Shown: positions 10,088-20,504, numbered from the stretch's first letter. The stretch is DNA of 64,000 bases from Candidatus Woesearchaeota archaeon (GCA_016938695.1 JAFGUC010000024.1:310001-374000), one strand, 5' to 3'. Notes: generated by a model from the letters alone, not told the origin. Made by a program: numbers and translations.

Positions 10088-11046
10088 AGTTTTTTCTTAA
10101 GAGATTCAATTAATTTTATTTCAGAAGGATTTACTTTGTTTAAAACTGCAAGATAATATGAAATCCAATCACAATGAATTATTGTATTAAACATACGTTC
10201 TAATTTGGAACTTCCCACTGAATTAATTTCAATAACCTCAATTTTTTTAGATAATAAAATCTCTTTTAGAATTTGGAATCTTTTATTTATTCTAGGATGA
10301 TCATCTAAATTTCTAATAAATACAACAATATAATTTCCATTTAATATTTCAAATCCTTCAATCTCGTTGTGATTCATCTCAGAAAAACTATTACAAAATG
10401 CATGAATTTTCGAATTTTCATTTAATTGTTCTTTAAAACGTAATGCCACAGAATAATAGTTTAATGATGAATAAATAAGAGGAATTTTTTTAAATAATTT
10501 GTTAGCAATTATTTCATCTTTATGTGTGTTAATTTTCATACGAGTTATTCTTTTGACAGAAGATTCAAAATCACACTTTTCACAATTTTCTAATGTACGT
10601 AATACTGAAAAAAACATATAATACAACATTGCTCTTGGTTGATGTCCATAAGGAACTAAGATATGCTCAATATTTCTTCGAAGTGCCATTTCCTTTAATT
10701 TTCCACCACAGCTCATTGCAACAATTTTGCATTTAAGTTTAAGCGCTTGCTGAAGACAATTCAATGTTTCCTCTGTATTTCCAGAATATGATATTAAAAA
10801 AGCCAAGCAACTTGAATCAATGTCACTTGGAAGAGTATATCCCTTCACAACTTCAACAGGAATATCAATAACTGCTTTTAACAAATCGCCAATTATTCCA
10901 GAACCACCCATTCCACAAACAATTATTCTTTTAAAACAAGAAATGTACACGCTAGAACTAAGTCTATAACCCTGATCAATAAAATCTTTAGAACTTTCTA
11001 AATCTAAATAGTATTCGGATTTATCAAGCACCTCTTTTTTAAGCAT
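10084..11046 (-). CDS. Bifunctional phosphoglucose/phosphomannose isomerase
   Basis: This is a SIS-domain protein of the archaeal PGI/PMI family, interconverting fructose 6-phosphate with glucose 6-phosphate and mannose 6-phosphate. Seen are the N-terminal SIS signature CGMGGSGIIG (44-53), the phosphate-binding SYSGNTEET (86-94), GHQPRAM near 135, and in the second SIS half the region with NHNEIEGF that holds the catalytic acid and histidine. At 320 residues it has normal length. It is a single gene and can feed both glycolysis and sugar-nucleotide synthesis for surface glycans. Confidence 0.9.
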   Translation of the reverse strand: MLKKEVLDKSEYYLDLESSKDFIDQGYRLSSSVYISCFKRIIVCGMGGSGIIGDLLKAVIDIPVEVVKGYTLPSDIDSSCLAFLISYSGNTEETLNCLQQALKLKCKIVAMSCGGKLKEMALRRNIEHILVPYGHQPRAMLYYMFFSVLRTLENCEKCDFESSVKRITRMKINTHKDEIIANKLFKKIPLIYSSLNYYSVALRFKEQLNENSKIHAFCNSFSEMNHNEIEGFEILNGNYIVVFIRNLDDHPRINKRFQILKEILLSKKIEVIEINSVGSSKLERMFNTIIHCDWISYYLAVLNKVNPSEIKLIESLKKKL

Positions 11047-11119
11047 TCTCTAAATACATTATTCTTGAGTTTTAAAAGTTTTACGTATACTACTTTTAAA
11101 TAAAAACAAAACAAAAACC

Positions 11120-11129
11120 TTTAAATATA
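11120..11129 (+). promoter_or_regulatory. TATA box for the basic-tailed membrane protein
   Basis: The motif TTTAAATATA is centred about 25 bp ahead of the ATG at 11149, which predicts a leaderless transcript. Confidence 0.55.
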
Positions 11130-11148
11130 TGATTTCAATTATTACTGC

Positions 11149-11748
11149 ATGCAATGCAAAAAATATCTATCTAAAGAGCTCATGTTAATTGGAGTCCTTA
11201 TCAGTTTGATTTTTGGTGTGTTATCATTCTTAAATATTCCTGAAGTTTATGATGTTGAATACTTAATTCACATGTGCTTTGGTTTTTTAGTTGTGATGAT
11301 ACTTCTATCATATGTAAATCAAAAATCATATTCTGATAATTTGTTATTAATTTATACTTCATTTTCAATGTTAAATATACTATATGTTTACTTGTACAGT
11401 CCAAATTGGTTTTTAGTACCAAACTTTTTGATATCATTTATCATTTTTAGCAATGTGGCATTCGTTCCAAAATGTAGAAGAAAACCAGCAAAAGTTTTTA
11501 CAATAGAACGAGCATATAGTGCAATGAAGGAACCAAAAGAAATGCCCAAAATTTTCATTGAAGACGCAAAAGGCAATAAAACCGATATTGAAACAGCAAT
11601 AAAAACTAAAGAAAAGCCAAAACGAATAAGAAAGCCTAAAGCAAAAACAGCAACAACAAAAAAGAAAACAACAAAAAAAGTAGCTGCTAAGAAAACCGCT
11701 CCAAAAAAAAAGTCTTCAAAGAAAAAAACAACTAAAAATAAGAAATAA
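11149..11748 (+). CDS. Membrane protein with histone-H1-like basic tail
   Basis: The first about 105 residues form four hydrophobic segments (near 13-30, 40-58, 65-84 and 88-105). A linker with a short acidic patch follows, then a 45-residue tail made almost only of Lys, Ala, Thr and Pro (KKTTKKVAAKKTAPKKKSSK), closely resembling the C-terminal tails of histone H1 or bacterial H1-like proteins. The tail is probably cytoplasmic and could bind DNA, RNA or acidic lipids. No known family is recognised. The gene runs convergently to lspA, with only two bases between the stops. Confidence 0.7.
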   Translation: MQCKKYLSKELMLIGVLISLIFGVLSFLNIPEVYDVEYLIHMCFGFLVVMILLSYVNQKSYSDNLLLIYTSFSMLNILYVYLYSPNWFLVPNFLISFIIFSNVAFVPKCRRKPAKVFTIERAYSAMKEPKEMPKIFIEDAKGNKTDIETAIKTKEKPKRIRKPKAKTATTKKKTTKKVAAKKTAPKKKSSKKKTTKNKK

Positions 11749-11750
11749 AT

Positions 11751-12170
11751 TTATTTTTTCTTTTTCAATTTGCTATTTCTTATTTCATCAACTATCGTAA
11801 GTCCAATACCAATACAAATAAGAGTATCTGCTAAATTAAATATTGCAAATGTTCCAACAGAAATAAAGTCGGTAACATGCCCGAAAAAAATTCGTTCAAA
11901 CAAATTCCCTAAAGCTCCTCCAATAACAATTGGGAAATACTTCATATCTTCTTTAATCCAAAAATAAAACAATGCGCCAAAAGTAAGTACATTTAATACT
12001 AGTGCTACAATAGGGAGTCCATTAAAGAAACTAAATGCTAATCCTGTATTACTAACGACTTTAAAAGAGAGAATTCCTTCTATAAAAATAAAGTTACTCA
12101 CAAAAAATTTAGTAAGCAAATCCGCAACAAAACAACTACCTAAAATGATAAAATCTCTTTTTCTTACCAT
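11751..12170 (-). CDS. lspA: Lipoprotein signal peptidase II
   Basis: LspA is an aspartyl protease in the membrane that removes signal peptides from lipidated prolipoproteins. Four hydrophobic helices are visible. Conserved motifs are NTGLAFSF (41-48), GGALGNLFER (84-93) with GHVTDFI, and FNLADTLI (111-118), giving D101 and D115 as the catalytic pair. The usual NLxDR motif reads NLFER, a conservative change. The length (139 aa) is slightly short but complete. It is the last gene of an operon of envelope proteins and overlaps the gene before it by seven bases. LspA is typical of bacteria and rare in archaea. Two lipobox proteins at 43720 and 48978 are candidate substrates. Confidence 0.88.
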   Translation of the reverse strand: MVRKRDFIILGSCFVADLLTKFFVSNFIFIEGILSFKVVSNTGLAFSFFNGLPIVALVLNVLTFGALFYFWIKEDMKYFPIVIGGALGNLFERIFFGHVTDFISVGTFAIFNLADTLICIGIGLTIVDEIRNSKLKKKK

Positions 12171-12622
12171 TGCCTTCTGTTGTTGTTATTTTCTCCAGCA
12201 GCAATTCTTTCTAAGCTTACCAATCTTTGATTGATACTCTCTAAACTAATACGAATTGTGTCTAGTTTGGAATTTAATACTTCTAAGTTTTTAGAAATAA
12301 TCTCTTGGTTGTGGTCTTGATTGGAATATCTTGCAGTATTCTGCTGTGGTTGATTCTGAGGATAACCTTGATAATTGTAATTTTGTTGTTGAGGTTGTGG
12401 GTCTTCCGGAAAATCATGCTTGATATTGTGTGGATCAAATTTATCTTCAAATTGTGATGTGTTTTGTGAAAACGTTGAACTAAAGTTAGGGTCTTCTGTA
12501 CCTGCTTGTGGCTCATCAAAAATGCTTTGTTGTTGATTAGCAGGGTTTTGTGTTTCTAGCTTACTAAGATCATTTTGTAGTTTGTCTAAACTACCATCCT
12601 TTTTTTTAAGAAAGTCGAACAT
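12164..12622 (-). CDS. Gln/Asn-rich linker protein with C-terminal coiled coil
   Basis: The 152-residue protein has a short basic N-terminus (MFDFLKKK), a long low-complexity stretch rich in Gln, Asn and Pro (residues about 28-105), and a C-terminal helix of about 40 residues with heptad-like hydrophobic spacing (ISKNLEVLNSKLDTIRISLE). It has no signal peptide, so it is probably cytoplasmic and could oligomerise. It is co-transcribed with the surface proteins upstream (one-base gap) and overlaps lspA downstream. No family is recognised. Confidence 0.65.
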   Translation of the reverse strand: MFDFLKKKDGSLDKLQNDLSKLETQNPANQQQSIFDEPQAGTEDPNFSSTFSQNTSQFEDKFDPHNIKHDFPEDPQPQQQNYNYQGYPQNQPQQNTARYSNQDHNQEIISKNLEVLNSKLDTIRISLESINQRLVSLERIAAGENNNNRRQW

Positions 12623-12623
12623 T

Positions 12624-14270
12624 TTATTTTCCTCTTTTTTCCAATTGTTTTTGAATTTTATTTATTTCAGATATTATTTCTTCTTCTTTTTTTCGTATGT
12701 TAGAAAGTTTAAATATCTTATTGTAAATTACAATAAGAAATAAAATCATGATTGGTAATGCGCCTAATCCTATTAGTAGTAATGTATTATTTTTGTTATC
12801 TGGTGTAATAATAACTTCTTCATCTTGACTTTGTTCTTCTTCAGTAATATTTGTTGTTGTATTGATGTTATTTAGAATTTCTTGGGCTAATTCAGTAGCA
12901 GTCTTAGTTTCATTAATGGTTTCAGTTTGATCTTCCAATGTTACTTTATCATTTGCATTATTTGGAAAAGATAATTTCTTGTCAATTATTTTAGTAAATT
13001 TATCTCCATTAGATGTTTGATAATTTATTATGAATTGTATGTTGTGTTTACCTGATATATCGTTTGGCAATTCTATTTCTGCAATTTCTTCTAACTCATC
13101 AACCTTATCATACTTGTAAGTTCCATTAATTATTTTTGACACAACCATTGTAGAAATATTTTCTATTGGAAAATCTGCCATATTCTCAAGAAATATTTGA
13201 AGAGTTTCATTGGATCCTCCAATAACAAATTCTCTCATTTTAAGAGTGATTTGAGGTTCTTTTGTAAAAAAAACTTGTGTACTAATATTATATTTTTTTT
13301 CAAAGTCAATAGTTGAACCATCCATAATTTCAACAAGTACTGAAATGTTTTCTGGCTTTGTTGTCAGTGTTTTTACTTCAACAATCCTATTAATTGCTGT
13401 TATATTTTTTAATACTCCTTTTGCTTGTCGTATGTTTGATTCACGACCTTTTAGCATTTTATATGTTGAAGTAATTTCGTATGAATCTTCAGGAACAATT
13501 ATTTCAAAAGAATAATTAAGATATGCAACTTCTTGTGTATTATTCAAATAAATTGTGACATTAAATAAATCTCCTAACTCTACGCCATTTTTATTTACAA
13601 AAACATCTAAGTCTATGCTCTCTGTAACTTCATAAGTCTGTTTATCGAGTTTAATCTCTTCGTATTTTACACCATTATAATAATTCAATTTAGGAGTTAT
13701 TTCTTTTTTCTTAAAACTATTTTTTGGTTGTAACCTATACCAAAATTCAACATTTTCTTCAGGTTCAATAGTTTCATTGAAAATAATATCTCCATTGCTG
13801 ATTATGCAATTTTCATAATCTAAAATGTAAAAATAATCAGATATATCTTGCGAGAAAGTAGGTTGAATTGAAACGTTACCAGTATTTTCAAAAGTAAAAT
13901 TTAATTCAACAATTCCTCCTTCTAATAATTTTAAATCATTTCCAACATAGTTCTTTGTAAATGTTTCAGTAAGTATTCCGTGATATTTTGCAATAGAAAT
14001 TTTAGCTTTAGTTTCACTTTCATTTAACAAGTAACATATATTCGTATTATTTCTTGTTTTACATGTTGACAAGGATATTTCAAATGATGTTGGTCCTTCA
14101 AGCTTTATTTTTTGTCCTTGATTTCCAACATAAAGTTTGTAATCTTGATTTGCTATAGAAACACTTGATCCTGATGTATATGATTTTTCAATGTAGTAAT
14201 CGCTAGCACCTTGAACTATTCCAACCATTAAAAACATGCAAATAATTATTAGGTTTAATTTTAGTTTCAT
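12624..14270 (-). CDS. Membrane-anchored extracellular beta-domain protein (548 aa)
   Basis: A signal peptide (residues 1-21) precedes an extracellular region of Ig-like/CARDB-like beta domains with many N-glycosylation sequons. A single C-terminal membrane helix (about 498-520) is followed by a charged cytoplasmic tail with a short coiled coil. The first about 75 residues of the mature part are clearly paralogous to the upstream neighbour: both have a SGS-type strand, a KDY/DYKLYV strand and two cysteines around a short Asn-rich loop. The start overlaps the previous stop (ATGA), so the pair is translationally coupled. It probably acts in the cell envelope, perhaps with its paralogue. Confidence 0.72.
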   Translation of the reverse strand: MKLKLNLIIICMFLMVGIVQGASDYYIEKSYTSGSSVSIANQDYKLYVGNQGQKIKLEGPTSFEISLSTCKTRNNTNICYLLNESETKAKISIAKYHGILTETFTKNYVGNDLKLLEGGIVELNFTFENTGNVSIQPTFSQDISDYFYILDYENCIISNGDIIFNETIEPEENVEFWYRLQPKNSFKKKEITPKLNYYNGVKYEEIKLDKQTYEVTESIDLDVFVNKNGVELGDLFNVTIYLNNTQEVAYLNYSFEIIVPEDSYEITSTYKMLKGRESNIRQAKGVLKNITAINRIVEVKTLTTKPENISVLVEIMDGSTIDFEKKYNISTQVFFTKEPQITLKMREFVIGGSNETLQIFLENMADFPIENISTMVVSKIINGTYKYDKVDELEEIAEIELPNDISGKHNIQFIINYQTSNGDKFTKIIDKKLSFPNNANDKVTLEDQTETINETKTATELAQEILNNINTTTNITEEEQSQDEEVIITPDNKNNTLLLIGLGALPIMILFLIVIYNKIFKLSNIRKKEEEIISEINKIQKQLEKRGK

Positions 14271-16858
14271 GATTCAATACCAAAAATTCTCATTATGAAA
14301 TTAATTATTTCACTTATTAGATTCTTTTTCTGAATTGCATCTGTTTTAGAGTCTGGTTCAATTTCATTAGGTTCTTTCACAATAATTGTTCGATTATATT
14401 CTTGTTGTGTGATGTTCTCAGTTAAATTTAATTCAGGAATATCTTCTATCTCTGTCTCATTAACGGTAGTATTAGAGATAATTATTATTTCAGAATTTAT
14501 GTCATCTTCAATATCTTTAATTAATTTTTTAAGAACATCATAACTTATTTTTTCACTATATGTTTTTGTATTGCCGACAGTTTCATATTCTACTCTTGCA
14601 AATGTTCCATTTAATAGCAATAAGTCCTCAAGTTCTACAGTAACTTTAATGTTTGCTTCTGAATTGTGTTCGATAAATATTCCTTTGTTCAATCCAATTA
14701 AATCGTCGTATAAAATTGCACTAGAATCTTTTTTTCCAACATTAACAATTTCATAATTTAGCATAGTTTTATTGTTCTGTTTGGAAACATTTCTGTATAC
14801 CACTAATGCTGCATTATCAATACTTGTGTTAGTTATTTTCAAACTCAATTTATTGAATTTAGTGATATATTTTATTCCTTCTTCACTGTATGATGTTAAT
14901 TCCAAACCGTCAAACGAATAAGATCCAATTACTTTTCCACGTAATTTAAACGCTGAACTTAATTTTATTGTTTCGCCAGGATTAACCTTATTTATTAATA
15001 TTTTATCAGAGTAATAATCAAATTCTTTCATCTTTGGAAGTTCAAAACTAATATTGTATATTGGTTTTGAGAATTCACTTTTAAGTTCAAACTCAACATC
15101 AAATGTTTCACCTTGATAATATGTGCTTTCAGAAGTATCTAGACTTACTGACAAATCTTTATTTTCAACTTCATAATTATTGAGATTAAACGTTTCATTG
15201 TATATCTCAGTTTTATTTTCATCTTCAGATTCATATGTTACTGTGCTTATTATATATGCCTTATTAGAATCTGTTACCTTCAATAAATATTTTAACAGTT
15301 CTTCATCAGAATTACTTTCGATGTCAAAACAAATTCTACTAACTCCTCTTAAAACTTGGAATCCCACAAATGTTTCTTCGATACATGCCAAGTCAATGTC
15401 GATATATTTTGTGTTTTTAACAATTGTATTCAATTCAACTTCTTCATTGAAGTTGAGATTGCCGTCAATTTCATGCTCAACATTCAATGATCCTGTCTTA
15501 TCAACAGTAATATATTTAGTTTCGATTTCACTGTGTTTTTCGCCATATTCTGTTTCATAATCGACAACAGTTTTAATTTCATACCTTGTTTTTTGTGATA
15601 CATTTGGAATAATAAAAACTCTATTTAGAATAGTCTTTTGAGTTTCGGGACCTAATTCATCAATGTACGTTGGTTCTATATAAAAAAGTGGACTTGAAAA
15701 TGTAACATCTAAGTTCTTGAATTTCATATCTTTGTTTGGATTTTTAATTTCAAAATCAAGTAAAATTGTCTGACTTGATTCAACATTTTCATTATCATTT
15801 TCAAAGTTAGTCAGAATTTCAAGAACGTCTTTATCAATAGTAATTCTCTTACTGTATGTTTCTGTTTGTGATAATTTTTCGTTGTCATTAGAATATGTTA
15901 TAAAAATTATAAACTCTCCAGTTCCTGGTTTTTTCGCAACAAAGTTCGATGTTAATTCTTTTATGGTACCGTCGCGTAATTCAAACTCTTGAGTTAACTC
16001 ATTTCCATTTATTTCAAAATCTCCATTATCATCAAGTTCAATTTTATCTGGAATAACAACTCTTATTGAAACATCAAAATTATTATTGTTGTTATTCTCT
16101 AATTCAATTGCAAATTCAAATTCGTCGCCAACATTATGATCTTCTGATGCGGTAATAATTGTCTCTACACCAGTTTCACTTTTAATATTTATTTTTGATG
16201 TGTATGCATTTTCTGTGCTTATTCCATTGTAATATGAATATTGTGCAGTAAGCCCCAAATCAACAAGTTCAAAAGGTTTAATGTTATATGTGCATTCAGC
16301 ATCAGCACCAATTGACAATTTATCTTTAAAGAACTTAATTTTATTTCCTGTTTTCGTACAAGATCCACTAACTGAAGAAATTTCTATAAAATCTGGAAAC
16401 TCATCAAAAAGAGTTATATTTCTTGCGTCAAAATCTCCATCATTTGTAACAAGTATTGTAATTTGAGATTCCTCTCCAATATAAACTTCATTATCATCTA
16501 AAGTTCTTTCAACAGTTAAATCGGGCAATAAATATGAAATACTGATTAATGCTTTTGTATTCAATTTAGCTAGAAAGCAGAACTCTATATTATTTGCGTT
16601 AGCACACTCCCCTAAAGATATTTTTTCAGATGCGCCACCAGTAATTGATATGTATGTAGCATGAACATAAAGACTGTAATCCTTACTGTTCAGAGTTATC
16701 AGTGATCCACTTTCAACATAATCTTCGAAAATTTTATCCTTTATTGCAGTAACACCATTAATCACTAAGAATAAACATATTGCACTAATAATCATCAATC
16801 CTAAGATGTTTTTTCTAGCAATATTACTTTTATTTTTGTTAGATGTTTTCAACACCAA
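14267..16858 (-). CDS. Large extracellular DUF11/CARDB-like protein (863 aa)
   Basis: An N-terminal hydrophobic helix (about residues 15-38) acts as signal or anchor. After the domain shared with the 548-aa neighbour comes a DUF11-like module (PDLTVERTLDDNEVYIGEESQITILVTNDG is split by strand pattern, then NITLFDEFPDF), followed by at least four further beta-sandwich repeats. Sequons are frequent. The C-terminus ends in an amphipathic helix, not a clear membrane anchor. Three near start codons exist (TTG 16858, GTG 16855, TTG 16852) behind a GAGGTG site; GTG or the second TTG has the better spacing. Likely a surface-structure protein. Confidence 0.72.
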   Translation of the reverse strand: MVLKTSNKNKSNIARKNILGLMIISAICLFLVINGVTAIKDKIFEDYVESGSLITLNSKDYSLYVHATYISITGGASEKISLGECANANNIEFCFLAKLNTKALISISYLLPDLTVERTLDDNEVYIGEESQITILVTNDGDFDARNITLFDEFPDFIEISSVSGSCTKTGNKIKFFKDKLSIGADAECTYNIKPFELVDLGLTAQYSYYNGISTENAYTSKINIKSETGVETIITASEDHNVGDEFEFAIELENNNNNNFDVSIRVVIPDKIELDDNGDFEINGNELTQEFELRDGTIKELTSNFVAKKPGTGEFIIFITYSNDNEKLSQTETYSKRITIDKDVLEILTNFENDNENVESSQTILLDFEIKNPNKDMKFKNLDVTFSSPLFYIEPTYIDELGPETQKTILNRVFIIPNVSQKTRYEIKTVVDYETEYGEKHSEIETKYITVDKTGSLNVEHEIDGNLNFNEEVELNTIVKNTKYIDIDLACIEETFVGFQVLRGVSRICFDIESNSDEELLKYLLKVTDSNKAYIISTVTYESEDENKTEIYNETFNLNNYEVENKDLSVSLDTSESTYYQGETFDVEFELKSEFSKPIYNISFELPKMKEFDYYSDKILINKVNPGETIKLSSAFKLRGKVIGSYSFDGLELTSYSEEGIKYITKFNKLSLKITNTSIDNAALVVYRNVSKQNNKTMLNYEIVNVGKKDSSAILYDDLIGLNKGIFIEHNSEANIKVTVELEDLLLLNGTFARVEYETVGNTKTYSEKISYDVLKKLIKDIEDDINSEIIIISNTTVNETEIEDIPELNLTENITQQEYNRTIIVKEPNEIEPDSKTDAIQKKNLISEIINFIMRIFGIES

Positions 16859-16878
16859 TACACCTCTTTTTGGAAAAC

Positions 16879-17715
16879 TTAAACAAGTTCGTCTATAACT
16901 TCTGTGATTTTATCTTTAGTTTGATTTTGAATTTTAGTTTTAACTTTTACTCTAATAGAATCAAATTGTTCTTTGAGTTTATCATCCGGAATCATTTTAA
17001 TTAACCTTAACATTATAGTTTCAGGTAATATTACAATGTTTCCTTTTTTGTATTGAATAATTATATTCTCTGGATAATTCATGATAATTGAGTCAAAAAC
17101 AAGTCCGCTGATTTTAGATTTAAACACTTGATCATTATTAATATCTAAATTGTTTTTTAATGTTTTCTTAAGTTCTCTTGATTTTTCTTGACTTAAATCG
17201 TCGACGACCATTCCGCCAATTATTTTATCTAGATAATAATCAATAGGTTCTTCTGATTCGAGAATTCCAAAAAAGAAATCTTTTGATATTACTTTATCAT
17301 CTGAAACAATCATTCTATCAGGTAAAGTATTGTTAAGTGCTGTTTTACTAATTAGAATTACTTTGTAACTGCCTAATACTGCTTCTTCAAGCGTCTTGGC
17401 TTTATACTGCTTTTCGTATTCAGATATTTTTTTAGAATCAAAATATACTTTGTCTGTTGTATTACTTATTCTAACAGAAAAGCCTGCTAACACATTTTCA
17501 GTAACATCGTCGACAAAAAGAATGGTTGTATTTGAAGTAGTGATGTGTTCATGCAAATCTTTTGCATCAAGATATAATAAAACAGAACCCGTTACAACGG
17601 TGAGAACTAATAATGTTATAATTAATGCCATAACTTTTATTGAATTTTTAATAAGTTTGAATGCAATAATTGTCAATGCAAATAGCAGTCCTGCCGCAAT
17701 AATAAGATATAGCAT
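16879..17715 (-). CDS. Membrane protein with two N-terminal helices, first gene of envelope operon
   Basis: Two hydrophobic segments (about 2-20 and 27-49) are followed by a 225-residue soluble domain, likely outside the cell, of mixed alpha/beta character. Its end is helical and charged. An AGGTGA Shine-Dalgarno site precedes the ATG. It lies 20 bp ahead of the 863-aa protein and heads a five-gene unit that ends with lspA. I do not recognise a family or active site. Confidence 0.65.
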   Translation of the reverse strand: MLYLIIAAGLLFALTIIAFKLIKNSIKVMALIITLLVLTVVTGSVLLYLDAKDLHEHITTSNTTILFVDDVTENVLAGFSVRISNTTDKVYFDSKKISEYEKQYKAKTLEEAVLGSYKVILISKTALNNTLPDRMIVSDDKVISKDFFFGILESEEPIDYYLDKIIGGMVVDDLSQEKSRELKKTLKNNLDINNDQVFKSKISGLVFDSIIMNYPENIIIQYKKGNIVILPETIMLRLIKMIPDDKLKEQFDSIRVKVKTKIQNQTKDKITEVIDELV

Positions 17716-17952
17716 ATATTCACCTCTTGTACTATTATATACATTAAACGACTTTTTTTATAAATGTTTGTTTGATTAGCACGCTATTCTGTATGTTAAA
17801 AGGGTTTACATCTATATATATTATGTCTAAGGGTACATTACTGGCTTTGTTTGACTAATATTTTTTAAAAAAAAGAGCACAAAAATCAAATTATTACTCA
17901 ATAGTGACAAAAATACGAAAAGTTTATATACCTCTTCTGCTAAATACAGAAT
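17716..17952. other. Divergent intergenic region with two promoters
   Basis: I see no gene here. The minus strand has a TATA-like CATTTATAAA (17757-17766) and a TATATAATA-like site nearer the envelope operon. The plus strand has GTTTATATA (17922-17930) about 25 bp ahead of the ATG at 17953, preceded by a CGAAAA element like a BRE. T-runs and A-runs between them have no obvious fold. Confidence 0.5.
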
Positions 17953-18378
17953 ATGATTATATTACCTGATTACAAACGAGAAGATCTTGAACAAATCTTA
18001 GAGGAACACTCTAATAAGATTTACAGTTTAGCTACTGGTGATTTATACTATTATGGTACTTGTTGTATAGACAATGGTTATTTAGATTTGGCAAAAAAAT
18101 ATTTTGCGCGACATGAATTAAAAGAACCTAGTGAATTAGATGTAACTAATTTTGGACGATTATGTACCTCCATAAAAAAAGATTATCTTCATAGAATTAA
18201 ACAAGTTGAACAAAATAGTTCATTTTATTCCGTCGTTGATGGCTTAAATATTGCAATTGTTTGCCAATCAAACGGTTGGGATGTACTTAAAGATTACGCA
18301 GTAAAGACATATAACTTAAAACCTTTCGAATCCGAAATTTCAAGACAAGTTGAAATTCGAAAATCGAAAAATATATAA
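17953..18378 (+). CDS. Small soluble protein upstream of the rRNA operon
   Basis: The 141-residue protein is predicted mostly helical, with a pair of adjacent cysteines (YYYGTCCIDNGYLDLAKKYFARHEL), a pattern like a single helical repeat. A leaderless promoter supports expression. No known domain is recognised. It lies about 110 bp ahead of the putative TATA box of the rRNA operon, so read-through into rRNA is possible. Confidence 0.6.
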   Translation: MIILPDYKREDLEQILEEHSNKIYSLATGDLYYYGTCCIDNGYLDLAKKYFARHELKEPSELDVTNFGRLCTSIKKDYLHRIKQVEQNSSFYSVVDGLNIAIVCQSNGWDVLKDYAVKTYNLKPFESEISRQVEIRKSKNI

Positions 18379-18455
18379 AGGGGCAGAATTGCCGAATACT
18401 AATCTGATTGGTTTAGGGAAATCAAAAAAAAGTGATTCGGATTCAAAAACGAAAA

Positions 18456-18465
18456 CTTTATATAT
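18456..18465 (+). promoter_or_regulatory. Probable rRNA operon promoter
   Basis: CTTTATATAT preceded by a CGAAAA element matches the local strong promoter pattern also seen at 17922, 42587 and 53297. The predicted start is near 18490, giving a leader of about 230 nt before 16S. Confidence 0.55.
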
Positions 18466-18573
18466 GACTGCCTTATCCAACGATATACTTGTGCGGAAAC
18501 ACAAGAAATCAAAGATCATCTCCGAACCAAAAATTAACTAACTAAGTGTATACTTTACGTCATGTTAAGTATG

Positions 18574-18591
18574 AACGAAACATCGTTTGAC
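18574..18591 (+). repeat. 5' arm of pre-16S processing stem
   Basis: These 18 bases are the exact reverse complement of 20227-20244 beyond the 16S 3' end. After a small internal loop the helix can continue (TAAGTA with TACTT). Archaeal pre-16S is cut at a bulge-helix-bulge in such a stem. Confidence 0.85.
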
Positions 18592-18721
18592 GAATACGTT
18601 TTAAACGTAAAATCAAATACAATTCCTTGTTGAATTCGAACAATAAAACAATGATAATAAATTCTGAATTCTATAAAAAGCAACCATACTAGGATAATAA
18701 ACAATAAACCGTTTTTTTAAA

Positions 18722-20197
<1,476 letters not shown>

Positions 20198-20226
20198 TTA
20201 TTTATTTATCTAATAAATAATACTTA

Positions 20227-20244
20227 GTCAAACGATGTTTCGTT
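20227..20244 (+). repeat. 3' arm of pre-16S processing stem
   Basis: Exact reverse complement of 18574-18591; together they bracket the 16S gene. Confidence 0.85.
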
Positions 20245-20300
20245 TTTTACTTTATTTCCTGTATATATTACAAAATACATACAGGTAATATTTTACCAAT

Positions 20301-20374
20301 GGGCCTGTAGCTCAGTCCGGTAGAGCATCGCCCTTGCAAGGCGGGGGCCTCGGGTTCGAATCCCGACGGGTCCA
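20301..20374 (+). tRNA. tRNA-Ala (UGC) in the 16S-23S spacer
   Basis: The cloverleaf is complete: acceptor GGGCCTG with CGGGTCC, anticodon loop CTTGCAA with anticodon TGC, and T-arm GGTTCGAATCC. The G3:U70 pair, the alanine identity element, is present. The CCA end is not encoded. tRNA-Ala in this spacer is common in euryarchaeal and DPANN rRNA operons. Confidence 0.96.
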
Positions 20375-20453
20375 TATATTACAATATCACACTCATACAT
20401 TTTATTTTTTGAGATCAATCCCGATCTGAAGGATTAGGGTTGTTGGAAGAGGC

Positions 20454-20472
20454 ATTGGTCCCCCGGACCAAT
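20454..20472 (+). other. Strong hairpin in the tRNA-Ala to 23S spacer
   Basis: ATTGGTCC and GGACCAAT can form an 8-bp stem closed by three C bases. It lies between tRNA-Ala and the pre-23S stem and is probably a maturation or folding element of the spacer. Confidence 0.5.
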
Positions 20473-20504
20473 ACAAATGTTTTATCATTTATCACGCTGA
20501 TGAG

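Larger units (their letters stand above)
18379..18721 (+). other. 16S rRNA leader region
   Basis: This stretch holds no convincing gene. It contains a first AT-rich TATA-like motif overlapping the end of the upstream gene (18370-18379), a stronger TATA box at 18456-18465, and the 5' arm of the pre-16S processing stem. A 63-codon frame from 18350 overlaps the promoter and is not believed. Confidence 0.6.

Noticed and set aside
17767-17920. Small RNA between the divergent promoters
   Set aside because: A plus-strand TATA-like motif exists, but there is no stable fold, terminator or conserved word to support a transcript.
18350-18541. Open frame of 63 codons in the 16S leader
   Set aside because: It overlaps the end of the preceding gene and spans the rRNA promoter; no Shine-Dalgarno or family signal.
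20376-20504. C/D box RNA in the tRNA-Ala to 23S spacer
   Set aside because: TGATGA and CTGA words occur, but they are in the wrong order and overlap the processing stem, so support is too weak.
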